A stretch of DNA of 64,000 nucleotides from assembly GCF_012726235.1 (NCBI RefSeq), contig NZ_JAASAH010000002.1:310001-374000 (forward strand). The letters are read 5' to 3'. This document shows positions 41,109 through 51,284 of this stretch, piece by piece. Below the pieces are notes generated by a model that saw nothing but the letters and a program-made list of their open reading frames with translations, was not told where the DNA came from and made no database searches. The position numbers were made by a program, and so were the translations under genes. Source of the DNA: Streptomyces sp. HNM0574 (GTDB taxonomy: Bacteria; Actinomycetota; Actinomycetes; Streptomycetales; Streptomycetaceae). Every line of letters begins with the position of its first letter. The stretch's first letter is position 1.

Positions 41109-42938
41109 GTGGCGCGCAGTACTGCGGCTCCCATCAACACCCCCGCACCGACCCGTCACCAGGAACTGATCTCCTGGGTCGACGAGATCGCGGCCCTCAC
41201 CGAGCCGGACCGCGTCGTCTGGTGCGACGGCTCCGAAGCGGAGTACGAGCGGCTCTGCGAGGAGCTGGTCGAGAACGGCACCTTCCGGAAACTCGACCCC
41301 GTCAAGCGCCCGAACTCGTACTACGCCGCCTCCGACCCGACCGACGTCGCCCGCGTCGAGGACCGGACCTTCATCTGCTCCGAGAAGGAGGAGGACGCCG
41401 GGCCGACCAACCACTGGAAGGCCCCCGCGGAGATGCGTGAGCTCTTCGCCGGCGAGAAGGGCATCTTCCGCGGCTCCATGCGCGGCCGCACGATGTACGT
41501 CGTCCCCTTCTGCATGGGCCCGCTGGGCTCCCCGCTGTCCGCACTGGGCGTCGAGATCACCGACTCCGCCTACGTCGCCGTCGCGATGCGCACGATGACC
41601 CGCATGGGACAGCCGGTGCTGGACGAGCTCGGCGAGGACGGCTTCTTCGTCAAGGCCGTGCACAGCGTCGGCGCCCCGCTCGCCGAGGGCGAGGCGGACG
41701 TGCCGTGGCCCTGCAACAGCACCAAGTACATCTCGCACTTCCCCGAGTCCCGCGAGATCTGGTCCTTCGGCTCCGGCTACGGCGGCAACGCGCTGCTCGG
41801 CAAGAAGTGCTACGCCCTGCGTATCGCCTCCGTCATGGCGCGGGACGAGGGCTGGCTCGCCGAGCACATGCTCATCCTCAAGCTGACCCCGCCGCGCGGT
41901 GAGTCCAAGTACGTGGCGGCCGCCTTCCCGTCCGCCTGCGGCAAGACCAACCTCGCGATGCTGGAGCCGACCGTTCCGGGCTGGACGGTCGAGACCATCG
42001 GCGACGACATCGCCTGGATGCGCTTCGGCGAGGACGGGCGGCTCTACGCCATCAACCCGGAGGCCGGCTTCTTCGGCGTCGCCCCCGGCACCGGCGAGGA
42101 CACCAACGCCAACGCCATGAAGACCCTCTGGGGCAACTCCGTCTTCACCAACGTCGCGCTCACCGACGACGGCGACGTGTGGTGGGAGGGCATGACCGAG
42201 GAGAAGCCCGCCCACCTCACGGACTGGAAGGGCAACGACTGGACGCCCGAGTCCGGCACCCCGGCCGCCCACCCCAACGCCCGCTTCACCGTGCCCGCCG
42301 GGCAGTGCCCGATCATCGCGCCCGAGTGGGAGGACCCGCGGGGCGTGCCGATCTCGGCGATCCTCTTCGGCGGCCGCCGCGCCACGGCCGTGCCGCTGGT
42401 GACGGAGTCCTTCGACTGGCAGCACGGCGTCTTCCTCGGCGCCAACGTCGCCAGCGAGAAGACCGCCGCCGCCGAGGGCAAGGTCGGCGAGCTGCGCCGC
42501 GACCCGTTCGCGATGCTGCCCTTCTGCGGCTACAACATGGGCGACTACTTCGCGCACTGGATCAACATCGGCAAGAAGGCCGACGAGACGAAGCTGCCGA
42601 AGATCTACTACGTCAACTGGTTCAAGAAGAACGACGCCGGCAAGTTCGTCTGGCCCGGCTTCGGCGAGAACAGCCGCGTCCTGAAGTGGATCGTGGAGCG
42701 CCTCAACGGCGAGGCCGAGGCCGTCGAGACGCCGATCGGCCACGTGCCGCCGAAGGAGGCCCTGGACACCAGCGGTCTCCAACTGAGCGACGAGGAGATG
42801 GACTTCATCCTCTCCGTCGACAAGGAGGTCTGGCGGGACGAGGCGGCCCTCGTGCCCGAGCACCTCAACACCTTCGGTGACCACACCCCGAAGGAACTGT
42901 GGGACGAGTACCGCGCGCTGGTCGAGCGCCTGGGCTGA
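41109..42938 (+). CDS. pckG: Phosphoenolpyruvate carboxykinase (GTP)
   Basis: 609 aa from GTG 41109 (GGAG 5 nt upstream), the usual PckG length. Catalyses oxaloacetate + GTP to phosphoenolpyruvate + CO2, the first step of gluconeogenesis. Family motifs in order: [63 protein letters not shown]-loop [13 protein letters not shown] near residue 280 (with the reactive Cys), [19 protein letters not shown], and the C-terminal [18 protein letters not shown]-type rather than ATP-type by P-loop and length. Monocistronic with a strong terminator. Confidence 0.98.
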   Translation: MARSTAAPINTPAPTRHQELISWVDEIAALTEPDRVVWCDGSEAEYERLCEELVENGTFRKLDPVKRPNSYYAASDPTDVARVEDRTFICSEKEEDAGPTNHWKAPAEMRELFAGEKGIFRGSMRGRTMYVVPFCMGPLGSPLSALGVEITDSAYVAVAMRTMTRMGQPVLDELGEDGFFVKAVHSVGAPLAEGEADVPWPCNSTKYISHFPESREIWSFGSGYGGNALLGKKCYALRIASVMARDEGWLAEHMLILKLTPPRGESKYVAAAFPSACGKTNLAMLEPTVPGWTVETIGDDIAWMRFGEDGRLYAINPEAGFFGVAPGTGEDTNANAMKTLWGNSVFTNVALTDDGDVWWEGMTEEKPAHLTDWKGNDWTPESGTPAAHPNARFTVPAGQCPIIAPEWEDPRGVPISAILFGGRRATAVPLVTESFDWQHGVFLGANVASEKTAAAEGKVGELRRDPFAMLPFCGYNMGDYFAHWINIGKKADETKLPKIYYVNWFKKNDAGKFVWPGFGENSRVLKWIVERLNGEAEAVETPIGHVPPKEALDTSGLQLSDEEMDFILSVDKEVWRDEAALVPEHLNTFGDHTPKELWDEYRALVERLG

Positions 42939-42949
42939 CCGGCACCACA

Positions 42950-42984
42950 GCGGCCCCCGCGACGGTTTCCGTCGCGGGGGCCGC
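42950..42984. terminator. Strong bidirectional terminator after pckG
   Basis: Perfect 16-bp stem (42950-42965 with 42969-42984) and TTT loop, 12 nt past the pckG stop and ahead of the convergent small gene. Confidence 0.9.
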
Positions 42985-43034
42985 GTGCGTGTCGTACCCC
43001 TCGTACCCCTGCGGCGCCGCGGCCCGGAGCCGGA

Positions 43035-43445
43035 TCAGCTCACCAGGTCGGGACGCAGCTGCTGCGCGTGCGCCTCCATGCGCTCGGCGGCGAGCGCCAT
43101 CGCCGTCCTGTCCTGCCGGGACGTGGCGATGACCAGTGCGTTCCCGGCGAGCCTGTGCGCCCGCCGGTGCAGCGAGAGCAGGTGCTCCCGGGCGGCGCTG
43201 CGGGCGGAGGGCTCCGCGCGCAGCGGGGCCCGGCCGCCGTCGAGCCGGGCGGCGTGCTCGGCGAGCCGCTGCGCGGCGTCGTCGAGGGTGGCGTCCGGCG
43301 TCAGCGCGCGCAGCTCGTCCGTCACGGTCAGCAGCGCGGTGAGGTGACCGCCGAGCCGGATGTCCAGCTCCTCGGTGCGCGAGCGCTGCGGGATCTCGGG
43401 GCCGGCCATGGAGTGGACCGACTTGGTGCGGATCGGTTCGTACAT
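43035..43445 (-). CDS. Hypothetical helical protein
   Basis: 136 aa from ATG 43445 with a textbook AGGAGGTC upstream. All-helical prediction: TEELDIRLGGHLTALLTVTDELRALTPDATLDDAAQRLAEHAARLDGG and REHLLSLHRRAHRLAGNALVIATSRQDRTAMALAAERMEAHAQQL. No membrane, signal or DNA-binding motif. The strong ribosome-binding site suggests good expression. The family is not recognised by name; it appears to be a conserved Streptomyces neighbour of pckG. Confidence 0.75.
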   Translation of the reverse strand: MYEPIRTKSVHSMAGPEIPQRSRTEELDIRLGGHLTALLTVTDELRALTPDATLDDAAQRLAEHAARLDGGRAPLRAEPSARSAAREHLLSLHRRAHRLAGNALVIATSRQDRTAMALAAERMEAHAQQLRPDLVS

Positions 43446-43532
43446 GGAAGACCTCCTGCGTGGTGTACACAGGAGTCTATCCCAGATTGGACAATGTCTA
43501 AAGTTGTTCTTGGTCGACTGCTGGACCCCTGG

Positions 43533-44744
43533 TCAGGGCTGGCTGTACCCCTCCAGGAAGTTGCCGATCCGGGTCACGGCGTCCCGCAGGTCCTCCACTG
43601 GCGGGAGGTTGACCAGGCGGAAGTGGTCCGGCTCCGGCCAGTTGAAGCCGGTGCCGTGCACGATCATGATCTTCTCGTCGCGCAGCAGGTCGAGGACGAG
43701 CTGCCGGTCGTCCTTCACCTTGTACACCTTGGGGTCGAGCCGGGGGAACGCGTAGATCGCGCCCTTCGGCTTCACACAGGTGACCCCGGGGATCTGCGTC
43801 AGCAGCTCGTACGCCACGTCCCGCTGCTCGCGCAGCCGCCCGCCGGGGAGCGTCAGTTCGTTGATCGTCTGCTTGCCGCCGAGGGCCGCCGCGACGGCGT
43901 GCTGTGCGGGCATGTTGGCGCACAGCCGCATGTTCGCGAGGATCGTGAGCCCCTCGATGTAGCTGCTCGCGTGCGCCTTCGGGCCGCAGACCGCGAGCCA
44001 ACCGCTGCGGTAGCCCGCGATCCGGTACGCCTTCGAGAGGCCGTTGAAGGTGAGCGTCAGCAGGTCGGGGGCGATCACCGAGGTCGGGGTGTGCGTCGCG
44101 CCGTCGTAGAGGATCTTGTCGTAGATCTCGTCGGAGCAGACCACCAGGCCGTGCCGGCGGGCGATGTCGGTGAGCCCGCGCAGCATCTCCTCGTCGTAGA
44201 CCGCGCCCGTCGGGTTGTTCGGGTTGATGATGACGAGCGCCTTGGTGCGGTCGGTGATCTTGCGCTCGATGTCCGCGAGGTCCGGCATCCAGTCCGACTG
44301 CTCATCGCAGCGGTAGTGCACCGCCGTCCCCCCGGAGAGGGAGACGGACGCCGTCCACAGGGGGTAGTCGGGGGCGGGGACGAGCACCTCGTCGCCGTCG
44401 TCGAGCAGCGCCTGCATCGACATCTGGATCAACTCCGAGACGCCGTTGCCCAGATACACGTCCTCGACGGTCAGCGGGATGCCGCGGGTCTCGTAGTGCT
44501 GGACCACGGCACGGCGGGCGGAGAGGAGGCCCTTGGCGTCGCCGTAGCCGTGCGCCTCGCCGACGTTCCTGAGCATGTCCTCAAGAATTTCGGGCGGGCA
44601 CTCGAAGCCGAAGGCGGCCGGGTTGCCGGTGTTGAGCTTGAGAATGCGGTGACCTGCCGCCTCGAGCCGCATCGCCTCCTCAAGAACCGGGCCACGGATC
44701 TCGTAGCAGACATTGGCGAGCTTGGTCGATTGGATCACCTGCAT
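43533..44744 (-). CDS. PLP-dependent aminotransferase, AlaA-like
   Basis: 403 aa. Fold-type I aminotransferase: LNTGNPAAFGFECP for the substrate, HGYGDAKGLLSAR, INPNNPTGAVYD (Asn near 176), CSDEIYDKILYDG (Asp205) and PLP Lys238 in FNGLSKAYRIAGYRSGW. Near the C-terminus HFRLVNLPP holds the carboxylate-binding Arg. Length and motifs fit the glutamate-pyruvate (alanine) aminotransferase AlaA group. It would interconvert alanine and pyruvate with glutamate. Monocistronic; divergent from the MFS gene. Confidence 0.9.
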   Translation of the reverse strand: MQVIQSTKLANVCYEIRGPVLEEAMRLEAAGHRILKLNTGNPAAFGFECPPEILEDMLRNVGEAHGYGDAKGLLSARRAVVQHYETRGIPLTVEDVYLGNGVSELIQMSMQALLDDGDEVLVPAPDYPLWTASVSLSGGTAVHYRCDEQSDWMPDLADIERKITDRTKALVIINPNNPTGAVYDEEMLRGLTDIARRHGLVVCSDEIYDKILYDGATHTPTSVIAPDLLTLTFNGLSKAYRIAGYRSGWLAVCGPKAHASSYIEGLTILANMRLCANMPAQHAVAAALGGKQTINELTLPGGRLREQRDVAYELLTQIPGVTCVKPKGAIYAFPRLDPKVYKVKDDRQLVLDLLRDEKIMIVHGTGFNWPEPDHFRLVNLPPVEDLRDAVTRIGNFLEGYSQP

Positions 44745-44981
44745 ATCGCCACCATACGGGCGTGGAACCGGGCCCGCCGCGTGTTTTGCGCCACCTCCGG
44801 GACCCTCTCCGAACGCACTGCGGAATCCGTGGCCGAGCGCCCTTCCGGCCGGTCAACCGCAGGCCGCAGGGCCGCTTCACCCCCAACACCGTCACCCGCC
44901 CGGGAGGTTGACTCTCGTCACACTCCGGTGGTTACCGTCAGAGGCGGCAACACCACCCAGGGTCATCGAGGGAGTCCGCCC

Positions 44982-46619
44982 GTGCCCGCAGCCCGTCCCG
45001 CCTCGCCCTGGCCCCCCTCTCCCGCCGCCTCCCCGCCGGAGAACGCGGCGGACGACACCGGGGCGCACCCGCGCCGCTGGTGGGCGCTGACCGCGCTCGG
45101 CGTCTGCATGCTCGTCCTCGGCTTCGACCTGACCATCCTCAACATCGCGCTGCCCGGCATGGCCGCCGAACTCCGCGCCGACACCGGCCAGATGCAGTGG
45201 ATCGTCGACGCGTACGTCGTCGTCTTCGCCGCGACGATGCTGCCCGCCGGGCTGCTCGGGGACCGCTTCGGACGGCGCCGGCTGCTGATCGCCGGGCTCG
45301 CGGTGTTCCTGCTCTGCTCGCTGCTCGGCACCCTCGCCGGCAGCCCGGCCCAGGTCATCGCCGCCCGCGCCGGCATGGGCCTCGGCGGCGCGCTCGTCAC
45401 GCCCCTCGCGCTGTCCGTCGTCCCCTCGCTGTTCTCCTCCGCCGCCGAACGCACCCGGGCCATCGGCCTGATCAGCGCGGCGATGGCGGCCGGGATGCCG
45501 CTCGGGCCGATCCTCGGCGGCTGGCTGCTCGACCACTTCTGGTGGGGCTCGGTCTTCCTGGTCAACGTGCCGCTCGCCGCGCTCGGCATCGCCGCCTGCC
45601 TGCTGTTCCTGCCCGAGACCCGGGACCCGTCCGCGCCCCGCGTCGACCCCCTCGGCACCCTGCTGACCGTCACCGGGCTCGGCACCCTCGTCCTCGCCGT
45701 CATCGAGGGCCCCGAACGCGGCTGGCGCGACCCGCTCGTCCTGGCCGCCTTCGCCGCCGGGGGCCTGCTCCTCGCGGGGCTCGTCGCGCGGGAGACCGTA
45801 CGGGCGCGCCGCGCGCCCGGCGCGCGCCCCATGCTCGACCTGGCGCTGCTGCGGCACCGGGCGTTCCTGTGGCCCACCGTCGCGGCCTCCTTCGTCACCC
45901 TCGTCATGGCCGGACTCCTGTTCGTCCTCCCCCAGTACCTCCAGACCGTCCTCGGGTACGACGCGCTCGGCACCGGTCTGCGCCTGCTGCCGATGACGGC
46001 CGGGCTGCTGACCGCCGCCCGCACCGCGGGACCGCTCGCCGCGCTGGCCGGGCCCAGGACCGTCGTGGCCGGCGGCCTCGCGCTGCTCGCCTGCGCGGCC
46101 TTCCTCGGCGCGGGCACGGACGTGCACGACGGGTACGCGCCCACCGCCGCCTGGCTCACCGTCACCGGCTTCGGCGTCGGCTTCGCGATGCTGCCCGCCA
46201 TGGACGGCGCCCTCGCCGCGCTCCCGCCCGAACGCTCCGGCAGCGGCTCCGGGCTGCTGATGACCGTGCGGCAGACCGGCGCGGCCGTCGGCGTCGCCCT
46301 GGTCGGCAGCCTGCACTCCGGGCGCTACGCCGCGCGGCTGGACACCGGGACGCTGCCGGACGGCGCCGCCGAGGCGGCCCGCGACTCGGTCGTCGGCGCC
46401 CACCTCGTCGCCGGACGCACCGGCTCGCCCCGGCTGGCCGCCGCGGCCGACGCCGCCTTCGTCGACGGCATGACGCTGGTGCTCACCCTCTGCGGCGGCA
46501 CCGCGCTCGCCGCGGCGCTGGCCTGCGCACTGCTGCTCCCCGGCCGGGAGAAGCGCGGACCCTCTCCCGGCACGGCGCCCTCCGGATCGAGCCGCTCCGG
46601 TTCCGGCCATGGCCCCTGA
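44982..46619 (+). CDS. MFS efflux transporter, DHA2 (14-TM) type
   Basis: 545 aa from GTG 44982 (GAGGGAG 7 nt upstream); the frame is open far upstream but without coding character. Fourteen hydrophobic segments. Motif A GLLGDRFGRRRLLIAGL and motif C-like GISAAMAAGMPLGPILGGWLLDHFWWGSVFLVNVPL identify EmrB/QacA drug:proton antiporters. DLTILNIALPGM in TM1 is typical. A TetR regulator follows 8 nt later, so the pair forms an export-and-sense unit for an unknown toxic compound. Confidence 0.92.
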   Translation: MPAARPASPWPPSPAASPPENAADDTGAHPRRWWALTALGVCMLVLGFDLTILNIALPGMAAELRADTGQMQWIVDAYVVVFAATMLPAGLLGDRFGRRRLLIAGLAVFLLCSLLGTLAGSPAQVIAARAGMGLGGALVTPLALSVVPSLFSSAAERTRAIGLISAAMAAGMPLGPILGGWLLDHFWWGSVFLVNVPLAALGIAACLLFLPETRDPSAPRVDPLGTLLTVTGLGTLVLAVIEGPERGWRDPLVLAAFAAGGLLLAGLVARETVRARRAPGARPMLDLALLRHRAFLWPTVAASFVTLVMAGLLFVLPQYLQTVLGYDALGTGLRLLPMTAGLLTAARTAGPLAALAGPRTVVAGGLALLACAAFLGAGTDVHDGYAPTAAWLTVTGFGVGFAMLPAMDGALAALPPERSGSGSGLLMTVRQTGAAVGVALVGSLHSGRYAARLDTGTLPDGAAEAARDSVVGAHLVAGRTGSPRLAAAADAAFVDGMTLVLTLCGGTALAAALACALLLPGREKRGPSPGTAPSGSSRSGSGHGP

Positions 46620-46627
46620 CCAGGCCG

Positions 46628-47371
46628 ATGGCCGAGAATGAGGCCATGGCCAGCGCACGCACCGCCCCCGGCGAACCCGCCCGCCCGGAGAAACGCACCC
46701 CCTTCGCGGCCCCCGCGCGGCCCGGCCCCGGCGGCGAGGGCCCAACGGCGGTGCCGCGCCCCGGACTTCGCGAGCGGAAGAAGATCCGGACCCGCCGGGA
46801 CATCCGCACCGCGGCCTTCCGGCTCTTCACCGAGCACGGGTACGAGGCCACCTCCGTCGACCGGATCGCCGAGGAGGCCGAGGTCTCCCCCAGCACCGTC
46901 TTCCGCTACTTCCCCACCAAGGAGGACATGGTCCTCCTCGACGACTACGACGAGCTCCTCGCCGGCGCCCTGCTCGCCCGCCCCGCGGCCGAACCACCCG
47001 TCACCGCGCTGCGGCATGCGCTCCTCGACGTCGTCGCACAGGCACTTCGGGAGGACCACGAGGAGGCCGAGCTGCGCATCCGCCTCGCCGTCGAAGTCCC
47101 CGCCGTCCGCGCCCGGATGACCGAGTCCACCTGCGTCGCCGGCGCCACCCTCGCCCACGCCCTCGCCGAACGCACCGGCCGCACCCCCGACGACCTCACC
47201 CTCCGCGTCCTCACCGGCGCCGTCACCGGAGCGCTCACCCAGGCGATGTTCCACTGGGCCGCCCACCCGGAACAGGCCCCGCTCCTCACCACCCTGGAAC
47301 GTGCGCTCACCACCCTGGAGGCCGCCCTTCCGGGCCTCGGGACGCCTTCCGCCCGACACGGCGGACGTTGA
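46628..47371 (+). CDS. TetR-family regulator paired with MFS exporter
   Basis: 247 aa from ATG 46628; ATG 46646 is an equally possible start. After a ~50-residue Pro/Ala leader comes the TetR helix-turn-helix RTRRDIRTAAFRLFTEHGYEATSVDRIAEEAEVSPSTVFRYFPTKEDMVL. The C-terminal ligand domain follows (LRHALLDVVAQALREDHEEAELRIRLAVEVPAVRARM). It lies 8 nt downstream of the exporter gene, so they are co-transcribed. Unlike most TetR-efflux pairs, the two are in tandem; autoregulation through the exporter promoter is expected. Confidence 0.92.
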   Translation: MAENEAMASARTAPGEPARPEKRTPFAAPARPGPGGEGPTAVPRPGLRERKKIRTRRDIRTAAFRLFTEHGYEATSVDRIAEEAEVSPSTVFRYFPTKEDMVLLDDYDELLAGALLARPAAEPPVTALRHALLDVVAQALREDHEEAELRIRLAVEVPAVRARMTESTCVAGATLAHALAERTGRTPDDLTLRVLTGAVTGALTQAMFHWAAHPEQAPLLTTLERALTTLEAALPGLGTPSARHGGR

Positions 47372-47377
47372 GCGCCC

Positions 47378-47836
47378 CTTCTCGGGCTCGCGGCGCCTTT
47401 TCGGGTGCGGCGCCGTCGTGGCTCAGGTTTTCGCGCAGTTCCCCGCGCCCCTTGCCTCGGGCTCACCCCGCCTTTTCGGGTGCGGCGCCATCGTGGCTCA
47501 GGTTTTCGCGCAGTTCCCCGCGCCCCTGTAACCGCCTGCGGCGCTTGGGAGAACTGCGCCGAGGCGCAGGGCTGGCAAGCGCAACCCCGGCACGGGGTGC
47601 GGGGCTTCACGGGGTGCCCCTTCCCCGCACGTCGGCGAGTGCAGGCGCGATCCGGTCGCTCGCGCAGTTCCCCGCGCCCCTGTAAGCGCCCGCCCCGCTT
47701 GGGAGAACTGCGCCGAGGCGCAGGGCTGGCAAGCGCAGCCCCCGGCACGGGGTGCGGCGCTGCACGGGGTGCCCCTTCCCCGCACGTCGGCGAGTGCAGG
47801 CGCATCCCGGTTGCTCGCGCAGTTCCCCGCGCCTCT
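47378..47836. repeat. Tandem intergenic repeat block with GCGCAGTTCCCC core
   Basis: Non-coding 460 bp made of two near-identical ~75-bp units (sharing TTTTCGGGTGCGGCGCC and GTGGCTCAGGTTTTCGCGC; 75-bp period, 47398 and 47473) followed by two ~154-bp units (47507-47660, 47661-47814) and a partial third. The 21-mer CGCGCAGTTCCCCGCGCCCCT occurs at 47432, 47507 and 47661, and with one change at 47816. Inverted partners GAGAACTGCGC give hairpins. The motif is common between Streptomyces genes as a dispersed repeat. Confidence 0.9.
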
Positions 47837-47847
47837 GAGGGTGCCGT

Positions 47848-49896
47848 TCAGCCCCGGAGTGAGCGTTCCAGCAGGTCCGGGTCGGCGGTGGGGGCGTCGC
47901 AGGTGAAGTGGCGGCAGACGTAGGCCGTGGCGCGGCCGTCCAGGAGGGGGCGGTCGCGGAGCAGGGGTACGGCGGCGGCGCTCCGGTCGGTGTCGGGGGC
48001 GCCGAGGGCGACGACCGCGCCGGGGGCCGTCGCCAGCAGGGCCGTGCGGTGCAGCGTGGCGCGCGCCGGGTCGTCCGGTGCGCCGAGGACCGCGACCTCG
48101 CGCGGCCCGTCGAGGCACGCCTCGGCCGCGGCGAGCCCCCAGCCGATGAAGCGCGGGGCGCGCGAGGCCAGCGCGCGGACGATGCCCAACGCGCCCTCCG
48201 CCGCGTCCCGGTGGCGTCCGCTGCCGGTGAGCGCGGCGTACGTGAGCAGCGCGTGCGCCGCCGCGGTCCAGCCGGACGGGGTGGCGTTGTCGGTCGGGTC
48301 CTGCGGGCGGCGGATGAGGCGCTCGGCGTCGTCGGCGGTGTCGTAGAGCGTGCCGTCGGCGGCCGTGAAGTGGGTCAGCACCACCTCCAGCAGCACCCCG
48401 GCCCGCTCCAGCCACACCGCGTCCCCGGTGACGGAGTACAGCGCCTGGTACCCCTCGGCGACGTCCGCGTAGTCCTCCAGGACTCCGGCGCTCGGCCCGG
48501 CCGCTCCGTCCCGCGAGGTACGGGCCAGCCGCCCGTCCTCCCCGGTGTGGAGCCCCGCGATCAACTCCCCGGCGGAGACGGCGGCTTCGACGAGATCGGG
48601 CCGCTCGAAGTACGCGCCCGTCTCGGCCAGCGCCGCCACGGCCAGCCCGTTCCACGCGGCGACGACCTTCTCGTCCCGCTCGGGCCGGACCCGCCGCTCC
48701 CGCGCCGCCAGCAGCCGCGCGCGGACGGACGCGATCCGCTCCTCGTCCGCGTCGTCCGCCCGCGTGCCCTCCCCCGGAAGTTGGAGGACGGAGGCGCCCT
48801 CCTCGAAGGTGCCCTCGTCCGTCACCCCGAAGTACCGCGCGGCGAAGGCCCCGTCGTCCTCCCCGAGTACCTCGGTGAGCTCCCCGGGAGTCCACACGTA
48901 GAACGCGCCCTCGCGGTGCCTGCCGGTGCCGTCGTCGCTGTCGGCGTCCAGCGCGGAGGCGAACCCGCCCTGCTCGGTGCGGAGTTCGCGCACCAGGAAG
49001 TCGGCGGTCTCCAGCGCCACCCGCCGGTCCAGCTCCGTGCCGGTGGCCCGCCAGGCGTGCGCGTACAGGCGGCACAGCAGCGCGTTGTCGTACAGCATCT
49101 TCTCGAAGTGCGGCACCGTCCACGAGGCGTCGACCGAGTACCGCGCGAAGCCGCCGCCCAACTGGTCGTAGATCCCGCCGCGCGCCATCGCGTCGCAGGT
49201 CTGCCGCACCATGTCCAGCGCCCCGTCCGAACCCGTCCGCGCGTGGTGCCGCAGCAGGAACTCCAGCGCCATGGACGGCGGGAACTTCGGCGCCCCGCCG
49301 AACCCGCCCCGCTGCGCGTCGAATTCACGGGTCAGCCCCAGCAGCGCGGCACCCAGCTCCTGCTCACCGGGCGGCCGCGGCTCGTCGTACCGGATGCCGC
49401 GCCCGGCCAGATCGTGCACGATCCGCCCCGCGACCTCCGCGACCTCGTCCCGCCGGTCCGCCCACGCCGCCGTGACACCCTCCAGCACCTGCCGGAACGA
49501 GGGCATGCCGTGCTTCGGGACGGGCGGGAAGTAGGTGCCGAAGTAGAACGGTTCGGCCTCCGGCGTGAGGAACACCGTCATCGGCCAGCCGCCCTGCCCC
49601 GTCGCCGCCTGCACGGCCTCCATGTAGACGGCGTCGACGTCGGGCCGCTCCTCCCGGTCGACCTTCACCGACACGAAGTGCTCGTTCAGATACGCCGCGG
49701 TCTCCGCGTCCTCGAAACTCTCGTGCGCCATCACATGACACCAGTGACACGCAGAGTAGCCAACCGACAACAGCACGGGCACATCCCGCCGCCGCGCCTC
49801 CCCGAACGCCGCCTCCGACCACGGCCACCAGTCGACGGGGTTCTCGGCGTGCTGAAGCAGGTAGGGGGACGTCTCATCCACGAGTCGGTTCGCCAT
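47848..49896 (-). CDS. DUF255 thioredoxin-fold protein (YyaL/SSP411 type)
   Basis: 682 aa from ATG 49896. N-terminal DUF255 thioredoxin-like domain with [23 protein letters not shown] and the redox motif C50-HW-C53 in [20 protein letters not shown]. Then [25 protein letters not shown]. The remaining ~500 residues form an (alpha/alpha)6-barrel like glycosidase or epimerase folds ([61 protein letters not shown]). Highly conserved from bacteria to mammals, but the cellular function is still unclear. Monocistronic. Confidence 0.93.
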   Translation of the reverse strand: MANRLVDETSPYLLQHAENPVDWWPWSEAAFGEARRRDVPVLLSVGYSACHWCHVMAHESFEDAETAAYLNEHFVSVKVDREERPDVDAVYMEAVQAATGQGGWPMTVFLTPEAEPFYFGTYFPPVPKHGMPSFRQVLEGVTAAWADRRDEVAEVAGRIVHDLAGRGIRYDEPRPPGEQELGAALLGLTREFDAQRGGFGGAPKFPPSMALEFLLRHHARTGSDGALDMVRQTCDAMARGGIYDQLGGGFARYSVDASWTVPHFEKMLYDNALLCRLYAHAWRATGTELDRRVALETADFLVRELRTEQGGFASALDADSDDGTGRHREGAFYVWTPGELTEVLGEDDGAFAARYFGVTDEGTFEEGASVLQLPGEGTRADDADEERIASVRARLLAARERRVRPERDEKVVAAWNGLAVAALAETGAYFERPDLVEAAVSAGELIAGLHTGEDGRLARTSRDGAAGPSAGVLEDYADVAEGYQALYSVTGDAVWLERAGVLLEVVLTHFTAADGTLYDTADDAERLIRRPQDPTDNATPSGWTAAAHALLTYAALTGSGRHRDAAEGALGIVRALASRAPRFIGWGLAAAEACLDGPREVAVLGAPDDPARATLHRTALLATAPGAVVALGAPDTDRSAAAVPLLRDRPLLDGRATAYVCRHFTCDAPTADPDLLERSLRG

Positions 49897-49942
49897 ACGT
49901 CCATGGTCTCGCACGGGGGTGGGGGTGGGGTGCGGGGCGCCT

Positions 49943-50689
49943 CTACGCATAGGAGTCGAAGAGGTGATCCATCGTCTCGGCGAGGATCGCGGCCCGGGCG
50001 CGGTCGGTCTCCTGCCGGCTCAGGGCACACACCACTCCGCGCAGGCGATGCCACGCGGAGTCGTCACCATCCATCACGTCCTCCACCAGCGGGTCCGACG
50101 TGAGTGCTAGGCACTCGGCCAGCAGCGAGCGGGTGGACGTCTCGGGCGGGTGCGGATCCGGGCTCTCCCAGCCCGACGACAGGTACCGCGCCGGATCGGT
50201 GAGCATCCAGCCGACCAGGCGGCGCTCCCGGAAGAGCAGGTCGGTATCGGGAGCGACGCGCAACCTGAACCTTTCCCCCTGCGGCCGGTCCTCCCCCAGA
50301 CACACGAGATGCCCGGCCTCCGCGTCGGACCACCGCGTCACCGCCTGCGGCAGGTCGAACCCGGATGCGCTCACGGCCCGCAGCCCGCCCGTGACCACAG
50401 GGCATGCTGTCCACGACCGGCTGACCTCGGGCGCAGGGTCCGCTGCCTCGGGCGCGTACAGCACCAGGCCGCACAGCTTCCGGTCCTGCTCGCGAAACCG
50501 GACGTCATCGGTCTCCGACCAGAGCCACTGCATACTGCCGAAGGTGTCGGCGAATCCGCGCTCCCGGTCAGCGGCGTTCACGTACGGCCCGACGGTCACG
50601 TGCGGTCCGGAGAAGGCGAAGCGCGGGAGGTGGCCGAGGGGTTCGTCAGTGATCCGCGCGGCGGTGGTGGGGGTCAGGTAGAGCTTCAT
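49943..50689 (-). CDS. Hypothetical protein, possible orphan immunity gene
   Basis: 248 aa from ATG 50689 (AAGGG 9 nt upstream); ATG 50716 would add nine residues. Soluble, mixed alpha/beta: [67 protein letters not shown]. No known domain recognised. It is last in a row of minus-strand genes behind the Rhs toxin, so it could be a former immunity gene or simply the first gene beyond the toxin island. Confidence 0.6.
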   Translation of the reverse strand: MKLYLTPTTAARITDEPLGHLPRFAFSGPHVTVGPYVNAADRERGFADTFGSMQWLWSETDDVRFREQDRKLCGLVLYAPEAADPAPEVSRSWTACPVVTGGLRAVSASGFDLPQAVTRWSDAEAGHLVCLGEDRPQGERFRLRVAPDTDLLFRERRLVGWMLTDPARYLSSGWESPDPHPPETSTRSLLAECLALTSDPLVEDVMDGDDSAWHRLRGVVCALSRQETDRARAAILAETMDHLFDSYA

Positions 50690-50875
50690 CGGAGTGTGCC
50701 CTTCATTACCGTTCACTTCAACCGCAGCTCAGACCCTCGGGCAATCCGACCGGCCACCACGCCCACGCTTGACGAACCGCGCCAGGCTGGGGAACCAACA
50801 GAGCTCCCGAGTTTGCACGTTGAGGCGCAAAGAGCCTCGACCCGGGGCACGATGTCCGCTCCACCGTGAAGACGA

Positions 50876-51253
50876 TCAGCACCCGTCAACAGAATTGTCG
50901 GCAAGCGCTACCCATAGCGCAGCAGCCAGGTCACGGGCGTCGTCCCGGTACCAGCCGATCCGAGTGTGGAAATCCTCCTCCCGCGAGAACTGGCTGAGCG
51001 CATGAGAGAGGGAGAGGTAGGCAAGCCGCAGGCCTCGAACCCCGAGGACGTACTCACGGCTTTCCTCTCGGTCGAACCTCCTCGCCAGTTGCAGAATTTC
51101 GCCGGACGAGGCATCCACGAAGAAGCACAACGCGTCCTCGGGAGCCTCATGGAGAAAGTACAGACACTCCCGGATCAAGGCACCTTGCTCCGGAACCAAT
51201 TTGAGGGTGACTTCCTCTTCCGTGATACCGATGACACGGACACGCTTTCTCAC
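50876..51253 (-). CDS. Hypothetical protein, candidate orphan immunity protein
   Basis: 125 aa from GTG 51253, with AAGGG upstream at a loose distance. Acidic alpha/beta protein, GITEEEVTLKLVPEQGALIRECLYFLHEAPEDALCFFVDASSGEILQLARRFDREE. Size, charge and lower GC match immunity proteins seen behind polymorphic toxins. It lies 32 nt after the previous small gene. Partner not known. Confidence 0.6.
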   Translation of the reverse strand: MRKRVRVIGITEEEVTLKLVPEQGALIRECLYFLHEAPEDALCFFVDASSGEILQLARRFDREESREYVLGVRGLRLAYLSLSHALSQFSREEDFHTRIGWYRDDARDLAAALWVALADNSVDGC

Positions 51254-51284
51254 GCCGATGCACGCCCTTCCCGAAGCGGCCCCA

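Noticed and set aside
41109..42938. Longer PckG starting at 40980
   Set aside because: The extra 43 residues lack family similarity. GTG 41109 has GGAG at good spacing and gives the usual length.
43068..44981. 638-codon upstream extension of the MFS gene frame, antiparallel to the aminotransferase
   Set aside because: The opposite strand holds a clear PLP aminotransferase. The MFS start at 44982 has a good ribosome-binding site and fits the family N-terminus.
47378..47836. Insertion sequence or attachment site
   Set aside because: No transposase or integrase and no terminal inverted repeats enclosing a gene. It is a tandem intergenic repeat.
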